Source: Photobacterium sp. GB-56
GTDB taxonomy: Bacteria; Pseudomonadota; Gammaproteobacteria; Enterobacterales; Vibrionaceae
DNA: 64,000 nt
Assembly: GCF_003026105.1 (NCBI RefSeq)
Contig: NZ_PYNW01000004.1
Coordinates: 186,001 to 250,000 of the forward strand
Direction: 5' to 3'
Part shown: positions 1 through 9,169 of the stretch, one piece after another
Numbering within the stretch: the first letter of the stretch is position 1
How the letters are laid out: every line of letters begins with the position of its first letter
Position numbers and translations under genes: made by a program
Notes under the pieces: model-generated
Seen by the model: the letters and a program-made list of their open reading frames with translations, nothing else
What the model was told of the DNA's origin: nothing
Database searches by the model: none

Positions 1-1052
1 GTATGAGTGGCGTCACAATTGTGCGTGAAGATTGGAATTTAGATCAGATCCCTGATCACTTGAAGATCACTTATCGTGCTGTTGATCACCGCAATCGTAA
101 GTTACGTGAGAGCAAAGATATCTATGGTCTGAAAGACAACTTAAAAGAGAAGGTTCAAGAAACTTTGTCACAAGTTGCTGATGATGATATTGAGCAAGAT
201 GGTTTGAAAACCTGGAGTTTTGGTACGCTACCTGAACGTTACCAACAGAAACGCGGTGGCTTTGAAGTAAAAGCTTATCCTGCGCTGGTGGATAACAAAG
301 ATTCTGTTGGTATCAAACTGTTTGAAACTGAAGAGCAGCAAAACAATGCGATGCAGGCGGGTCAACGTCGTTTGATTTTACTTAACGTACCATCGCCAAT
401 TAAGTACCTTCATTCAAACTTGCCAAACAAATCGAAGCTAGGTTTGTACTTTAATCCGTATGGTCGTGTACTTGATCTGATTGATGATTGTATTGCTTGT
501 GGTGTTGATAAGCTAATTGAAGAGAAAGGCGGATTAGCATGGCAGCCTGAATCATTTGAAGCGTTGAAAGAGTTTGTTCGTGCTGAGCTTGGTGACACCG
601 TGGTTGATATTGCCAAACAAGTAGAAGAAATCTTAACCACAGCATTTAACATCAGTAAGCGTTTGAAAGGGCGTATTGATTTAAGCATGGCATTTGCGAT
701 GTCTGATATCAAAGCACAAATTGAAAGCTTGATCTTCAAAGGTTTTGCAACAGAATGTGGGTGGAAACGTCTGCCTGATATTCTGCGTTACATGCGTGCC
801 ATTGAGCGTCGAATGGAAAAGCTGCCAATCGATCCAAACAAAGATCGTGTGCATATTCTGAAGATTGAATCAGTAGTTAATGAGTACAAAGAGCTATTGA
901 ATAAGATCCCGAAAGGGCAGCCAGTACCTGATAAAGTAAAAGAGATCCGATGGATGATTGAAGAGCTACGTGTTAGTTACTTTGCTCAGCAGTTGGGTAC
1001 GCCATACCCTGTATCAGACAAGCGTGTACGAAACGCAATTAACGAATGTTGA
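1..1052 (+). CDS. hrpA: ATP-dependent RNA helicase HrpA, C-terminal part (5' end outside window)
   Basis: The reading frame is open from the first base and ends with TGA at 1050-1052, so this is the last 350 or so residues of a protein that is usually about 1300 long. The visible part corresponds to the DUF3418 C-terminal region of DEAH-box helicase HrpA; the helicase core itself lies upstream of the window. The first in-frame ATG (position 3) is internal and not a start. HrpA acts in the cytoplasm on RNA and has been linked to ribosome rescue in E. coli (family knowledge). The end of the protein, G-T-P-Y-P-V-S-D-K-R, is repeated in a diverged relic near 15.95 kb. A strong hairpin terminator follows directly, so the adhesin gene downstream is a separate transcription unit. 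Confidence 0.9.
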   Translation, partial: MSGVTIVREDWNLDQIPDHLKITYRAVDHRNRKLRESKDIYGLKDNLKEKVQETLSQVADDDIEQDGLKTWSFGTLPERYQQKRGGFEVKAYPALVDNKDSVGIKLFETEEQQNNAMQAGQRRLILLNVPSPIKYLHSNLPNKSKLGLYFNPYGRVLDLIDDCIACGVDKLIEEKGGLAWQPESFEALKEFVRAELGDTVVDIAKQVEEILTTAFNISKRLKGRIDLSMAFAMSDIKAQIESLIFKGFATECGWKRLPDILRYMRAIERRMEKLPIDPNKDRVHILKIESVVNEYKELLNKIPKGQPVPDKVKEIRWMIEELRVSYFAQQLGTPYPVSDKRVRNAINEC

Positions 1053-1078
1053 TTTAGTTAATAGCGAAATAATAAAGA

Positions 1079-1112
1079 GCCGATAATGTACATAACATTA
1101 TCGGCTTTTTTA
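1079..1112 (+). terminator. Rho-independent terminator after hrpA
   Basis: An 11-bp perfect stem (GCCGATAATGT with its complement) around a short loop is followed by a run of T. It lies 27 bases after the hrpA stop. Confidence 0.85.
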
Positions 1113-1311
1113 TGCATAAAAAACAGTATTTATTATGTCATTAATAATTAACATGCAAATTTGTTGAGGTGGTGACAAAAAAATGACACCATATGATATA
1201 TAAAATAAGTGTGAACTTATTAAATTGTTTTTGTGCCAATTACCATCAGGTGATAATACCACTAGAGCTATATCTATCTGATTTTGTAACTAAACAAGGA
1301 TTGTTTATTCC

Positions 1312-4300
1312 ATGAAATCTTTTTCGGTCGTTCAAGAAAGTAAAGTATTGTCATTTTCTGGCAATGTTGAATTGAGTAATGAAATGGGTAACAAGGTTGT
1401 TACTGAGCAGCTCATGTTGTCAGTTGGCGATGTATTAATATTGCCTAATTATGCAACTGTGAGTTTGGAGCAGTCAGATGGAACACAAGTCGTATTTTCT
1501 AATGTTAATTCTAATAGTGTAGAAGAAGATCTTCCTGATGAGATAGCCAACCTTCAGGCTTTAATTGCTTCTGGAGAGGATCCAACCCTTATTGCGGAAG
1601 CTACTGCAGCTGGTCTTCAAAACATTAGTAATAGTGGTGGTTTTAGTTTTAATAGCATTGAAAGAAACGCAAAAGAAATCATAGCTGAGTCTGGATATGA
1701 TAGTCGTGATACCAGCCCTCGTCCTCCTACCTCTCCTTACAATGATGGTAATGATTTTTATAGTCCTTCAAAACCACTAGAGCAGCAATCTCCTCAAGAT
1801 GACGGTAAATCGAATATATCAATAAACAGCAAGCCTATTATTGTCGATGAAAACGGTGCGCCAGAAGGTGAGAGTATTACGGTAAGCACCGATGAAGAAG
1901 TCGCAGTGAGCGGTCAACTGTCCGCGACCGATGTTGACGGCGATAGTTTAGCCTTCACTTCATCGACGAATCCAACGAACGGTACAGTTACCGTCAACAC
2001 TGATGGCTCGTGGACTTACACGCCTAAAACTAATTTCCACGGTGAAGATAGCTTTAACGTTGAGGTCAGTGACGGCAACGGCGGCACCGATACGATCACT
2101 GTTAATGTGACCGTGAATCCTATCAATGATGCGCCAGTGATTGTTGATGATAACAATAATCCACTGGGCACAGATATTGGTGTTGAGACCGATGAAGAAG
2201 TCGCAGTGAGCGGCAAATTGTCCGCGACCGATGTTGATGGCGATAGCTTAACGTTCACTTCATCGACGAATCCAACCAATGGCACAGTGACGGTTAACAC
2301 TGATGGCACATGGACTTACACACCAAACAGTGACTTTAACGGTGATGATAGCTTTAAGGTTGAGGTCAGTGACGGCAACGGCGGCACCGATACCATCACC
2401 GTTAATGTGACCGTGAAGCCAATCAATGATGCGCCAGTATTGGTTGATGATAACAATGATCCATTAGGCAGTGACATTACCGTCACGACCGATGAAGAAG
2501 TCGCAGTGAGCGGCAAACTGTCCGCGACAGATGCGGATGGCGATAGCTTAACGTTCACGCAAAGTTCTAACCCGACCAATGGTCAAGTGACGGTTAACAC
2601 TGATGGATCGTGGACTTACACACCAAACAGTGACTTTAATGGTAGCGACAAATTTGATGTTATCGTCAGTGATGGCAAAGGCGGCACCGACACCATCACC
2701 GTGAATATAAAAGTTAATCCAATTAATGATGCGCCAGTACTGGTTGATGATAACAATGATCCACTGGGCAGTGACATTACTGTCACGACCGATGAAGAAG
2801 TCGCCGTGAGCGGTCAACTGTCCGCAACCGATGTTGACGGCGATAACTTAACCTTCACGCAAAGTTCTAACCCGACAAATGGTCAAGTGACGGTTAACAC
2901 TGACGGTACGTGGACTTACACACCAAACAATGATTTTAACGGTGATGATAGCTTTAACGTTGAAGTCAGTGATGGTAAAGGTGGTACCGACACCATCACC
3001 GTTAATGTCAAAGTTAATCCAATCAATGATGCGCCAGTATTGGTTGATGATAACAATGATCCACTGGGCAGTGACATTACCGTCACGACAGATGAAGAAG
3101 TCGCAGTGAGCGGTCAACTGTCCGCGACCGATGTTGACGGTGATAACTTAACCTTCACGCAAAGTTCTAACCCGACCAATGGTCAAGTGACGGTTAACAC
3201 TGACGGTACGTGGACTTACACACCTAAGACTAATTTCCATGGTGATGATAGCTTTAAGGTTGAAGTCAGTGACGGCAACGGCGGCACTGACACCATCACA
3301 GTTAATGTGACCGTGAAGCCAATCAATGATGCGCCAGTACTGGTTGATGATAACAATGATCCACTGGGCAGTGACATTACCGTTACGACCGATGAAGAAG
3401 TGGCAGTGAGCGGCAAACTGACCGCGACCGATGTTGATGGTGATAGCTTAACCTTCACGCAAAGTTCTAATCCAACCAATGGCACAGTGACCGTCAATAC
3501 GGATGGCACATGGACTTACACACCAAACAGTGACTTTAATGGTGATGATAGCTTTAAGGTTGAAGTCAGTGACGGCAACGGCGGCACTGACACCATCACA
3601 GTTAATGTAACCGTGAATCCAGTCAATGATGCACCAGTATTGGTTGATGATAACAATGATCCATTAGGCAGTGACATTACTGTCACGACAGATGAAGAAG
3701 TCGCCGTGAGCGGTCAACTGTCCGCGACCGATGTTGATGGTGATAGCTTAACCTTCACTTCATCGACCAACCCAACCAATGGCACCGTCGTCGTGAATAC
3801 TGACGGCACGTGGACTTACACACCAAACAGCGACTTTAATGGTAGCGACAAATTTGATGTTATCGTCAGTGACGGCAAGGGTGGCACCGATACCATCACT
3901 GTAAATGTGACCGTGAATCCAATCAATGATGCACCAGTACTGGTTGATGATAACAATGATCCATTAGGCACAGACATTGCCGTTACGACTGATGAAGAAG
4001 TGGCTGTGAGTGGTCAACTGTCCGCGACCGATGTTGACGGTGATAACTTAACCTTCACGCAAAGTTCTAACCCGACCAATGGTCAAGTGACGGTTAACAC
4101 TGACGGTACGTGGACTTACACACCAAACAGTGACTTTAATGGTGATGATAGCTTTAACGTTGAAGTCAGTGACGGCAACGGCGGCACCGATACCATCACC
4201 GTTAATGTGACCGTGAATCCAATCAATGATGCACCAGTGATTGTTGATGATAACAATAATCCACTGGGCAGTGACATTACCGTCACGACAGATGAAGAAG

Positions 4301-6930
4301 TCGCAGTGAGCGGTCAACTGTCCGCGACCGATGCGGATGGTGATAGCTTAACCTTCACGCAAAGTTCTAACCCGGCCAATGGTCAAGTGACGGTTAACAC
4401 TGATGGCACATGGACTTACACACCAAACAGTGACTTTAATGGTAGCGACAAATTTGATGTTATCGTCAGTGACGGCAACGGCGGCACCGACACCATCACT
4501 GTTAATGTGACCGTGAATCCAATCAATGATGCACCAGTATTGGTTGATGATAACAATGATCCATTAGGCAGTGACATTACCGCTACGACAGATGAAGAAG
4601 TCGCCGTGAGCGGCAAACTGTCCGCGACAGATGTTGATGGTGATAGCTTAACCTTCACTTCATCGACCAATCCAACCAATGGCACAGTTACCGTCAATAC
4701 GGATGGTACGTGGACTTACACACCAAACAATGATTTTAACGGTGATGATAGCTTTAACGTTGAAGTGAGTGACGGCAACGGTGGTACAGATACTATTACT
4801 GTAAATGTGACCGTGAATCCAATCAATGATGCGCCAGTACTGGTTGATGATAACAATGATCCATTGGGCAGTGACATAACCGTCACTACTGATGAAGAAG
4901 TGGCAGTGAGCGGTCAACTGTCAGCAACAGATGTTGATGGCGATAGCTTAACGTTCACGCAAAGTTCTAACCCGACAAATGGTCAAGTGACGGTTAATAC
5001 TGACGGCACATGGACTTACACACCAAACAGTGACTTTAATGGTAGCGACAAATTTGATGTTATCGTCAGTGACGGTAAAGGTGGCACCGATACCATAACC
5101 GTGATTATCAAAGTTAATCCAATCAACGATGCGCCAGTATTGGTTGATGATAACAATGATCCATTAGGCAGTGACATTACCGTCACTACCGATGAAGAAG
5201 TGGCAGTGAGCGGTCAACTGTCTGCGACAGATGCTGATGGTGATAGTTTAACGTTCACATCACTGACAAATCCAACGAACGGCACAGTTACCGTCAATAC
5301 GGATGGCTCATGGGAATACACACCTAAGACTAATTTCCATGGTGAAGATAACTTTAAGGTTGAAGTCAGTGACGGCAAAGGTGGCACTGATACCATCACT
5401 GTTAAACTAGACGTTGTTGCTATTGCAGATCCAATTCTTGTCACCGTGAATTTATTAGGTACTCCTGTTTACAATACTGGCGGTAAATATGAAGGTGGAA
5501 AGAACTATGTCGATTGGGAAACAGTTGTTAAAGAGTACGGTGATAAAGCAAGAACGTTAACACAGAAGGTTGATACTCCATATGAAAATACATTATCGAC
5601 TGAAAGTTTAGCTTATAGAGGAATGGAGCTCAGCGATCATATTGTTATTCAATCAACTGGCGATAACATTTTGGTCGGTGAAGATGGGATTATAGGTAAT
5701 TCAACGATTGATGGTAGCCCAATAACAGGTCTAGTTAACGACACATTAACTGCTGGTGCCGGTAATGATATTTTAATGGGTGAGCAAGGGGATGATTCAC
5801 TATATGGTGCCGCAGGAGTTGATACAGCAGTATATGCTGGAAATTTCTCTGATTACGATATTACTAAACCTGTCGAAACCTCAGGATCATCGATATTTTT
5901 TGAAGTAACAGATAAACGAGTAACAAGTGGCGAAAATGTATATGCACGAGAAGGCTCAGATGATCTCTACGACATTGAACGCCTTCAATTTGCTGATGGC
6001 ACATACTACTGGGATGGTGATAGCTGGATCAAAGAGCAACCAACTTACACGTATACGTTAGATATTAACGTTATGCTAACGGATACAGATGGTAGCGAGT
6101 CAATTAGCCAAATATTATTGTCAGGATTACCTAAAGATACCAAAGTAATTAGCGCGGATGGTACAACCGTTCTCGGTATTGCCAATGCTGCTGGTGAGAT
6201 TGAACTAACGGGATTATGGCAAAACACGGATACGCAAGTTTCACTTCCTGGTTTACAAATTACCGTACCAGCAGAATCAGCAGATTCAATTGAGTTAACG
6301 GTAACGGCTACTGGTAAAGAAAATAGTAGTAGCAGTGAAAATTCTGGCTCTGATAGCGTGTTATTTGATAATAACATTGTCAATGGCTCGGATGTTGATA
6401 ATGACCTTGTCGGTAGTACCGGTATCGATATTCTTAATGGCTTGCTAGGTAATGATAAACTTTCGAGTGGTGAGGGTAACGATACATTAAATGGCGGTGA
6501 GGGCGATGATCTTCTAATTGGTGGTCAAGGCAATGATCTTCTTAATGGCGGGATCGGTGCTGATACATTTACTTGGAGTAAAAGTGAGTCTATTAGCGAT
6601 ATAGATACCATTCGAGATTTTGATTTAGCGGAAGATAAATTAAACCTCAGCGATTTATTAAAAGATGCAACCGCAGAAACGTTAGATGACTTCTTATCGA
6701 TTAGTCAAAATAATGATGATAGCGTTATTACTATCAAAACTGGGAATGATAAGTCAGTAAACATTATTCTTGAAGATATCGATTCAAACAGCTTGAAAGA
6801 TAAGCTTGGTGTTATCACCAATAACTTATTAAGTAATGATAATGGTGAAATCATTTTAAATACTCAGATGCTTGATAGTATTTCGATTGATAAGCCAATG
6901 ACATTACCACCACAGCAAGATGATAATTAA
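1312..6930 (+). CDS. Large RTX adhesin with N-terminal retention module, twelve tandem cadherin-like repeats and type I secretion signal (LapA/BapA type)
   Basis: This 1872-residue protein reads as a surface adhesin that holds cells to surfaces or to each other. Residues 1-100 form a retention module of the LapA type, ending in a T-A-A-G motif (98-101) inside the context D-P-T...E-A-T-A-A-G that matches LapG protease targets. A low-complexity linker follows to about residue 175. Twelve repeats of exactly 100 residues come next (about 175-1375), each with a D-x-D-G-D-S calcium-type motif and ending N-D-A-P. Two RTX-like glycine/aspartate nonapeptide clusters (about 1480-1510 and 1705-1745) and an acidic C-terminal secretion domain complete it. 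There is no Sec signal peptide, as expected for type I export. The secretion genes follow at once on the same strand. What it binds cannot be read from the sequence. Retention and release in the family depend on LapD and LapG, neither of which is in this window. Confidence 0.88.
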   Translation: MKSFSVVQESKVLSFSGNVELSNEMGNKVVTEQLMLSVGDVLILPNYATVSLEQSDGTQVVFSNVNSNSVEEDLPDEIANLQALIASGEDPTLIAEATAAGLQNISNSGGFSFNSIERNAKEIIAESGYDSRDTSPRPPTSPYNDGNDFYSPSKPLEQQSPQDDGKSNISINSKPIIVDENGAPEGESITVSTDEEVAVSGQLSATDVDGDSLAFTSSTNPTNGTVTVNTDGSWTYTPKTNFHGEDSFNVEVSDGNGGTDTITVNVTVNPINDAPVIVDDNNNPLGTDIGVETDEEVAVSGKLSATDVDGDSLTFTSSTNPTNGTVTVNTDGTWTYTPNSDFNGDDSFKVEVSDGNGGTDTITVNVTVKPINDAPVLVDDNNDPLGSDITVTTDEEVAVSGKLSATDADGDSLTFTQSSNPTNGQVTVNTDGSWTYTPNSDFNGSDKFDVIVSDGKGGTDTITVNIKVNPINDAPVLVDDNNDPLGSDITVTTDEEVAVSGQLSATDVDGDNLTFTQSSNPTNGQVTVNTDGTWTYTPNNDFNGDDSFNVEVSDGKGGTDTITVNVKVNPINDAPVLVDDNNDPLGSDITVTTDEEVAVSGQLSATDVDGDNLTFTQSSNPTNGQVTVNTDGTWTYTPKTNFHGDDSFKVEVSDGNGGTDTITVNVTVKPINDAPVLVDDNNDPLGSDITVTTDEEVAVSGKLTATDVDGDSLTFTQSSNPTNGTVTVNTDGTWTYTPNSDFNGDDSFKVEVSDGNGGTDTITVNVTVNPVNDAPVLVDDNNDPLGSDITVTTDEEVAVSGQLSATDVDGDSLTFTSSTNPTNGTVVVNTDGTWTYTPNSDFNGSDKFDVIVSDGKGGTDTITVNVTVNPINDAPVLVDDNNDPLGTDIAVTTDEEVAVSGQLSATDVDGDNLTFTQSSNPTNGQVTVNTDGTWTYTPNSDFNGDDSFNVEVSDGNGGTDTITVNVTVNPINDAPVIVDDNNNPLGSDITVTTDEEVAVSGQLSATDADGDSLTFTQSSNPANGQVTVNTDGTWTYTPNSDFNGSDKFDVIVSDGNGGTDTITVNVTVNPINDAPVLVDDNNDPLGSDITATTDEEVAVSGKLSATDVDGDSLTFTSSTNPTNGTVTVNTDGTWTYTPNNDFNGDDSFNVEVSDGNGGTDTITVNVTVNPINDAPVLVDDNNDPLGSDITVTTDEEVAVSGQLSATDVDGDSLTFTQSSNPTNGQVTVNTDGTWTYTPNSDFNGSDKFDVIVSDGKGGTDTITVIIKVNPINDAPVLVDDNNDPLGSDITVTTDEEVAVSGQLSATDADGDSLTFTSLTNPTNGTVTVNTDGSWEYTPKTNFHGEDNFKVEVSDGKGGTDTITVKLDVVAIADPILVTVNLLGTPVYNTGGKYEGGKNYVDWETVVKEYGDKARTLTQKVDTPYENTLSTESLAYRGMELSDHIVIQSTGDNILVGEDGIIGNSTIDGSPITGLVNDTLTAGAGNDILMGEQGDDSLYGAAGVDTAVYAGNFSDYDITKPVETSGSSIFFEVTDKRVTSGENVYAREGSDDLYDIERLQFADGTYYWDGDSWIKEQPTYTYTLDINVMLTDTDGSESISQILLSGLPKDTKVISADGTTVLGIANAAGEIELTGLWQNTDTQVSLPGLQITVPAESADSIELTVTATGKENSSSSENSGSDSVLFDNNIVNGSDVDNDLVGSTGIDILNGLLGNDKLSSGEGNDTLNGGEGDDLLIGGQGNDLLNGGIGADTFTWSKSESISDIDTIRDFDLAEDKLNLSDLLKDATAETLDDFLSISQNNDDSVITIKTGNDKSVNIILEDIDSNSLKDKLGVITNNLLSNDNGEIILNTQMLDSISIDKPMTLPPQQDDN
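1603..1614 (+). other. Codons for a putative LapG cleavage site (TAAG) in the adhesin
   Basis: These four codons encode Thr-Ala-Ala-Gly at residues 98-101. In Pseudomonas fluorescens LapA the periplasmic protease LapG cuts between the two alanines of the same tetrapeptide at a similar distance from the N-terminus (established knowledge). Cleavage here is inferred from motif and position. Confidence 0.7.
1831..5430 (+). repeat. Twelve tandem 300-bp repeats inside the adhesin gene
   Basis: The codons for T-D-E-E-V recur at exactly 300-base steps (1888, 2188, and so on to 5188), giving twelve units without a length change. Neighbouring units are nearly identical over long stretches. Variation is in blocks: K-T-N-F-H-G against N-S-D-F-N-G, T-Q-S-S-N against T-S-S-T-N, and the D-K-F-D-V-I-V variant. 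The block mosaic suggests gene conversion or unequal exchange among units. Confidence 0.95.
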
Positions 6931-6994
6931 ATATGAATAGAGAAAATGGATATTCCTGTTCGTAGTAATAAAAAGTAACAAGGACGTATAATTC

Positions 6995-9169
6995 ATGATA
7001 TCCACAGCTGAAAATAAGCAGGAATATTGGAGTATTCCTGCTTCATTAAAAACAACGGATGATCCATTATTGGATAGTCTTGTTATTTTGTCTGAATATT
7101 ATGGAAACCCTTGTTCTGGAGATGCGTTAATTGCAGGGCTTCCTCTTGAAAGTGCTTTAGTCACGCCTGATATATTTCCTCAGGCAGCAGCAAGAGCAGG
7201 TTTAACCGCAAAATTATTACGTAAATTGTTGTCAGATATAACGCCGCTTGTTTTGCCTTGTGTTTTACTTTTAAAAGATAAGCAAGCATGTATTTTAAGG
7301 GAAATAGATCAAGTAAATAACCTTGCTGTGATTCAGTTTTCTGATAATGGCGGTGAATCTGAAATTTCATTAGAAGAGTTAGAAAGTTGCTATACGGGGT
7401 ATTGCTTCTTTATTAAGAAGCAATACCGAGGTGACCAGAGTGTTGATGTTCATCAACATGTTAGTTACGGTCACTGGTTATGGAATATGATTAAAGAAGC
7501 CAGCCCTATTTATCGAGACGTATTAATTGCTTCGATATTAGTGAATGTTTTTGCTTTAATCTCTCCCTTATTTATGATGAATGTGTACGATAAAATTGTA
7601 CCTAATTTAGCATTTGAATCATTATGGGTTTTAGCCAGCGGTGCTGTCGTTGCTTTTATATTTGATTTTTTAATGCGTCATATTAGAGGGTATTTAATCG
7701 ATTTAGCTGGGAAGAAAATTGATATTGTTGTTTCATCTCGTTTATTTGAAAAAGTGATTGGAATTCCATTATCAAAACGTCCATCTTCAGTTGGTGGAAT
7801 GGCAAAACAATTAGGTGAATTTGATAATATTCGTGACATGTTGACGTCAGCAACGATAACGACATTAATTGATTTACCTTTTGCTTTATTATTTTTATTA
7901 GTTATTTATTTTGTTGCTGGCGACCTTGCTGTTATTCCATTAATTGCAGGCTTATTAATTATTGGTTATACATTACTGGTTCAACCTAAATTAAAAATAG
8001 CCGTTGAGGAGTCTAATAAGTTTTCAGCGTTAAAACATGGACATTTAATTGAAAGTTTAACGGCGATAGAGGCGATTAAATCAAATAGTGCAGAAGGGAT
8101 GATACAACGGCACTGGCAACAGATGATCGCACATACTGCTAATTGGCAGTTAAAAGTTAAAAAAATCTCTAACTCTGTTTCGTATTTTGCCACCTTTATT
8201 ACTCAGTTAACGGCTATTGGTGTTGTGGTTTTAGGCGTTTATCGTGTATCAACGGTCGATATATCCATGGGTGGGATTATCGCTGCTGTCATGCTATCAA
8301 GCCGTGTTGTTTCTCCTATGGCTCAGTTAGCAAATTTATTAACAAGAGCCAATCAAACGTCAAGTTCTCTGCGTCAATTAGATCAACTGATGCAAGAAGA
8401 AAGTGAATTTGAAGACAAAGCACATTTGATCAGTCGCCATAGAATGAAAGGAGCTATTAAGGCAGAAAATGTCCAATTTTCGTATCCGAATCAGAAAAAA
8501 TGCACGATTGACTCTGCGAACTTTTCAATTAAACCGGGTGAGAAAATCGCGATTCTTGGTAAAAATGGTTCAGGTAAAACGTCATTAGCGAAGTTATTAG
8601 CGGGGCTATATTGCCCAACAGAAGGAAGTTTACGCTTTGATGGCATTGATCGTGAACAAATTCACCCCGCAGATTTACGAAGAAATATTGGTTACATGCC
8701 ACAAGATATCACGCTTATTCATGGCACTATTCGTGACAATATTATGTTTGGAACGAGACAAGTCACTGAACATCAGTTGTTGCGTGCAATTCAACTCTCA
8801 GGTGTTAGCAGCTTTACAGATAGCGACTCAGAAGGTTTAGATAAACAAGTTGGAGAGTTAGGAAACGCATTATCGAGAGGGCAGCGTCAAGCAGTCGCAC
8901 TAGCTCAGGCGATATTAAATGATCCTCCAATTTTATTAATGGATGAGCCAACAGCAAGTATGGATGCACATGCAGAGAAGCGTTTTATGCATTCAATGCA
9001 GCATGTTGCCATAAATCGAACCTTGCTAATTATCACCCATAAAATGTCATTACTACCGCTTGTGGATCGCATTATCGTCGTTGATAACGGTAAGATCGTT
9101 TTAGATGATCAACGTGAAAAAGTATTGAAACAGTTACAGCAAGGTGTATCGGGAGGCCGGAATGAATAA
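6995..9169 (+). CDS. Type I secretion ABC transporter with degenerate C39-like domain (LapB type)
   Basis: This inner-membrane ATPase would power adhesin export. Its 724 residues contain an N-terminal C39-peptidase-like domain (about 20-150) that lacks the catalytic Cys near the start, so it should bind rather than cut the substrate. A six-helix membrane domain (about 170-460) and an ATPase domain follow, with Walker A G-K-N-G-S-G-K-T, signature L-S-R-G-Q-R-Q and Walker B I-L-L-M-D-E-P. The start at 6995 lies 64 bases after the adhesin stop. The stop overlaps the start of the next gene (ATGAATAA), so the secretion genes form one operon. Length and architecture match LapB/RtxB-type transporters. 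Confidence 0.9.
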   Translation: MISTAENKQEYWSIPASLKTTDDPLLDSLVILSEYYGNPCSGDALIAGLPLESALVTPDIFPQAAARAGLTAKLLRKLLSDITPLVLPCVLLLKDKQACILREIDQVNNLAVIQFSDNGGESEISLEELESCYTGYCFFIKKQYRGDQSVDVHQHVSYGHWLWNMIKEASPIYRDVLIASILVNVFALISPLFMMNVYDKIVPNLAFESLWVLASGAVVAFIFDFLMRHIRGYLIDLAGKKIDIVVSSRLFEKVIGIPLSKRPSSVGGMAKQLGEFDNIRDMLTSATITTLIDLPFALLFLLVIYFVAGDLAVIPLIAGLLIIGYTLLVQPKLKIAVEESNKFSALKHGHLIESLTAIEAIKSNSAEGMIQRHWQQMIAHTANWQLKVKKISNSVSYFATFITQLTAIGVVVLGVYRVSTVDISMGGIIAAVMLSSRVVSPMAQLANLLTRANQTSSSLRQLDQLMQEESEFEDKAHLISRHRMKGAIKAENVQFSYPNQKKCTIDSANFSIKPGEKIAILGKNGSGKTSLAKLLAGLYCPTEGSLRFDGIDREQIHPADLRRNIGYMPQDITLIHGTIRDNIMFGTRQVTEHQLLRAIQLSGVSSFTDSDSEGLDKQVGELGNALSRGQRQAVALAQAILNDPPILLMDEPTASMDAHAEKRFMHSMQHVAINRTLLIITHKMSLLPLVDRIIVVDNGKIVLDDQREKVLKQLQQGVSGGRNE

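Noticed and set aside
1140-1311. c-di-GMP riboswitch upstream of the adhesin gene
   Set aside because: The conserved core of the GEMM riboswitch is not present in the leader.
2016-5444. Long minus-strand frames opposite the adhesin repeats
   Set aside because: They recur with the 300-bp period and are the reverse reading of the repeats; no ribosome sites and no known domains.
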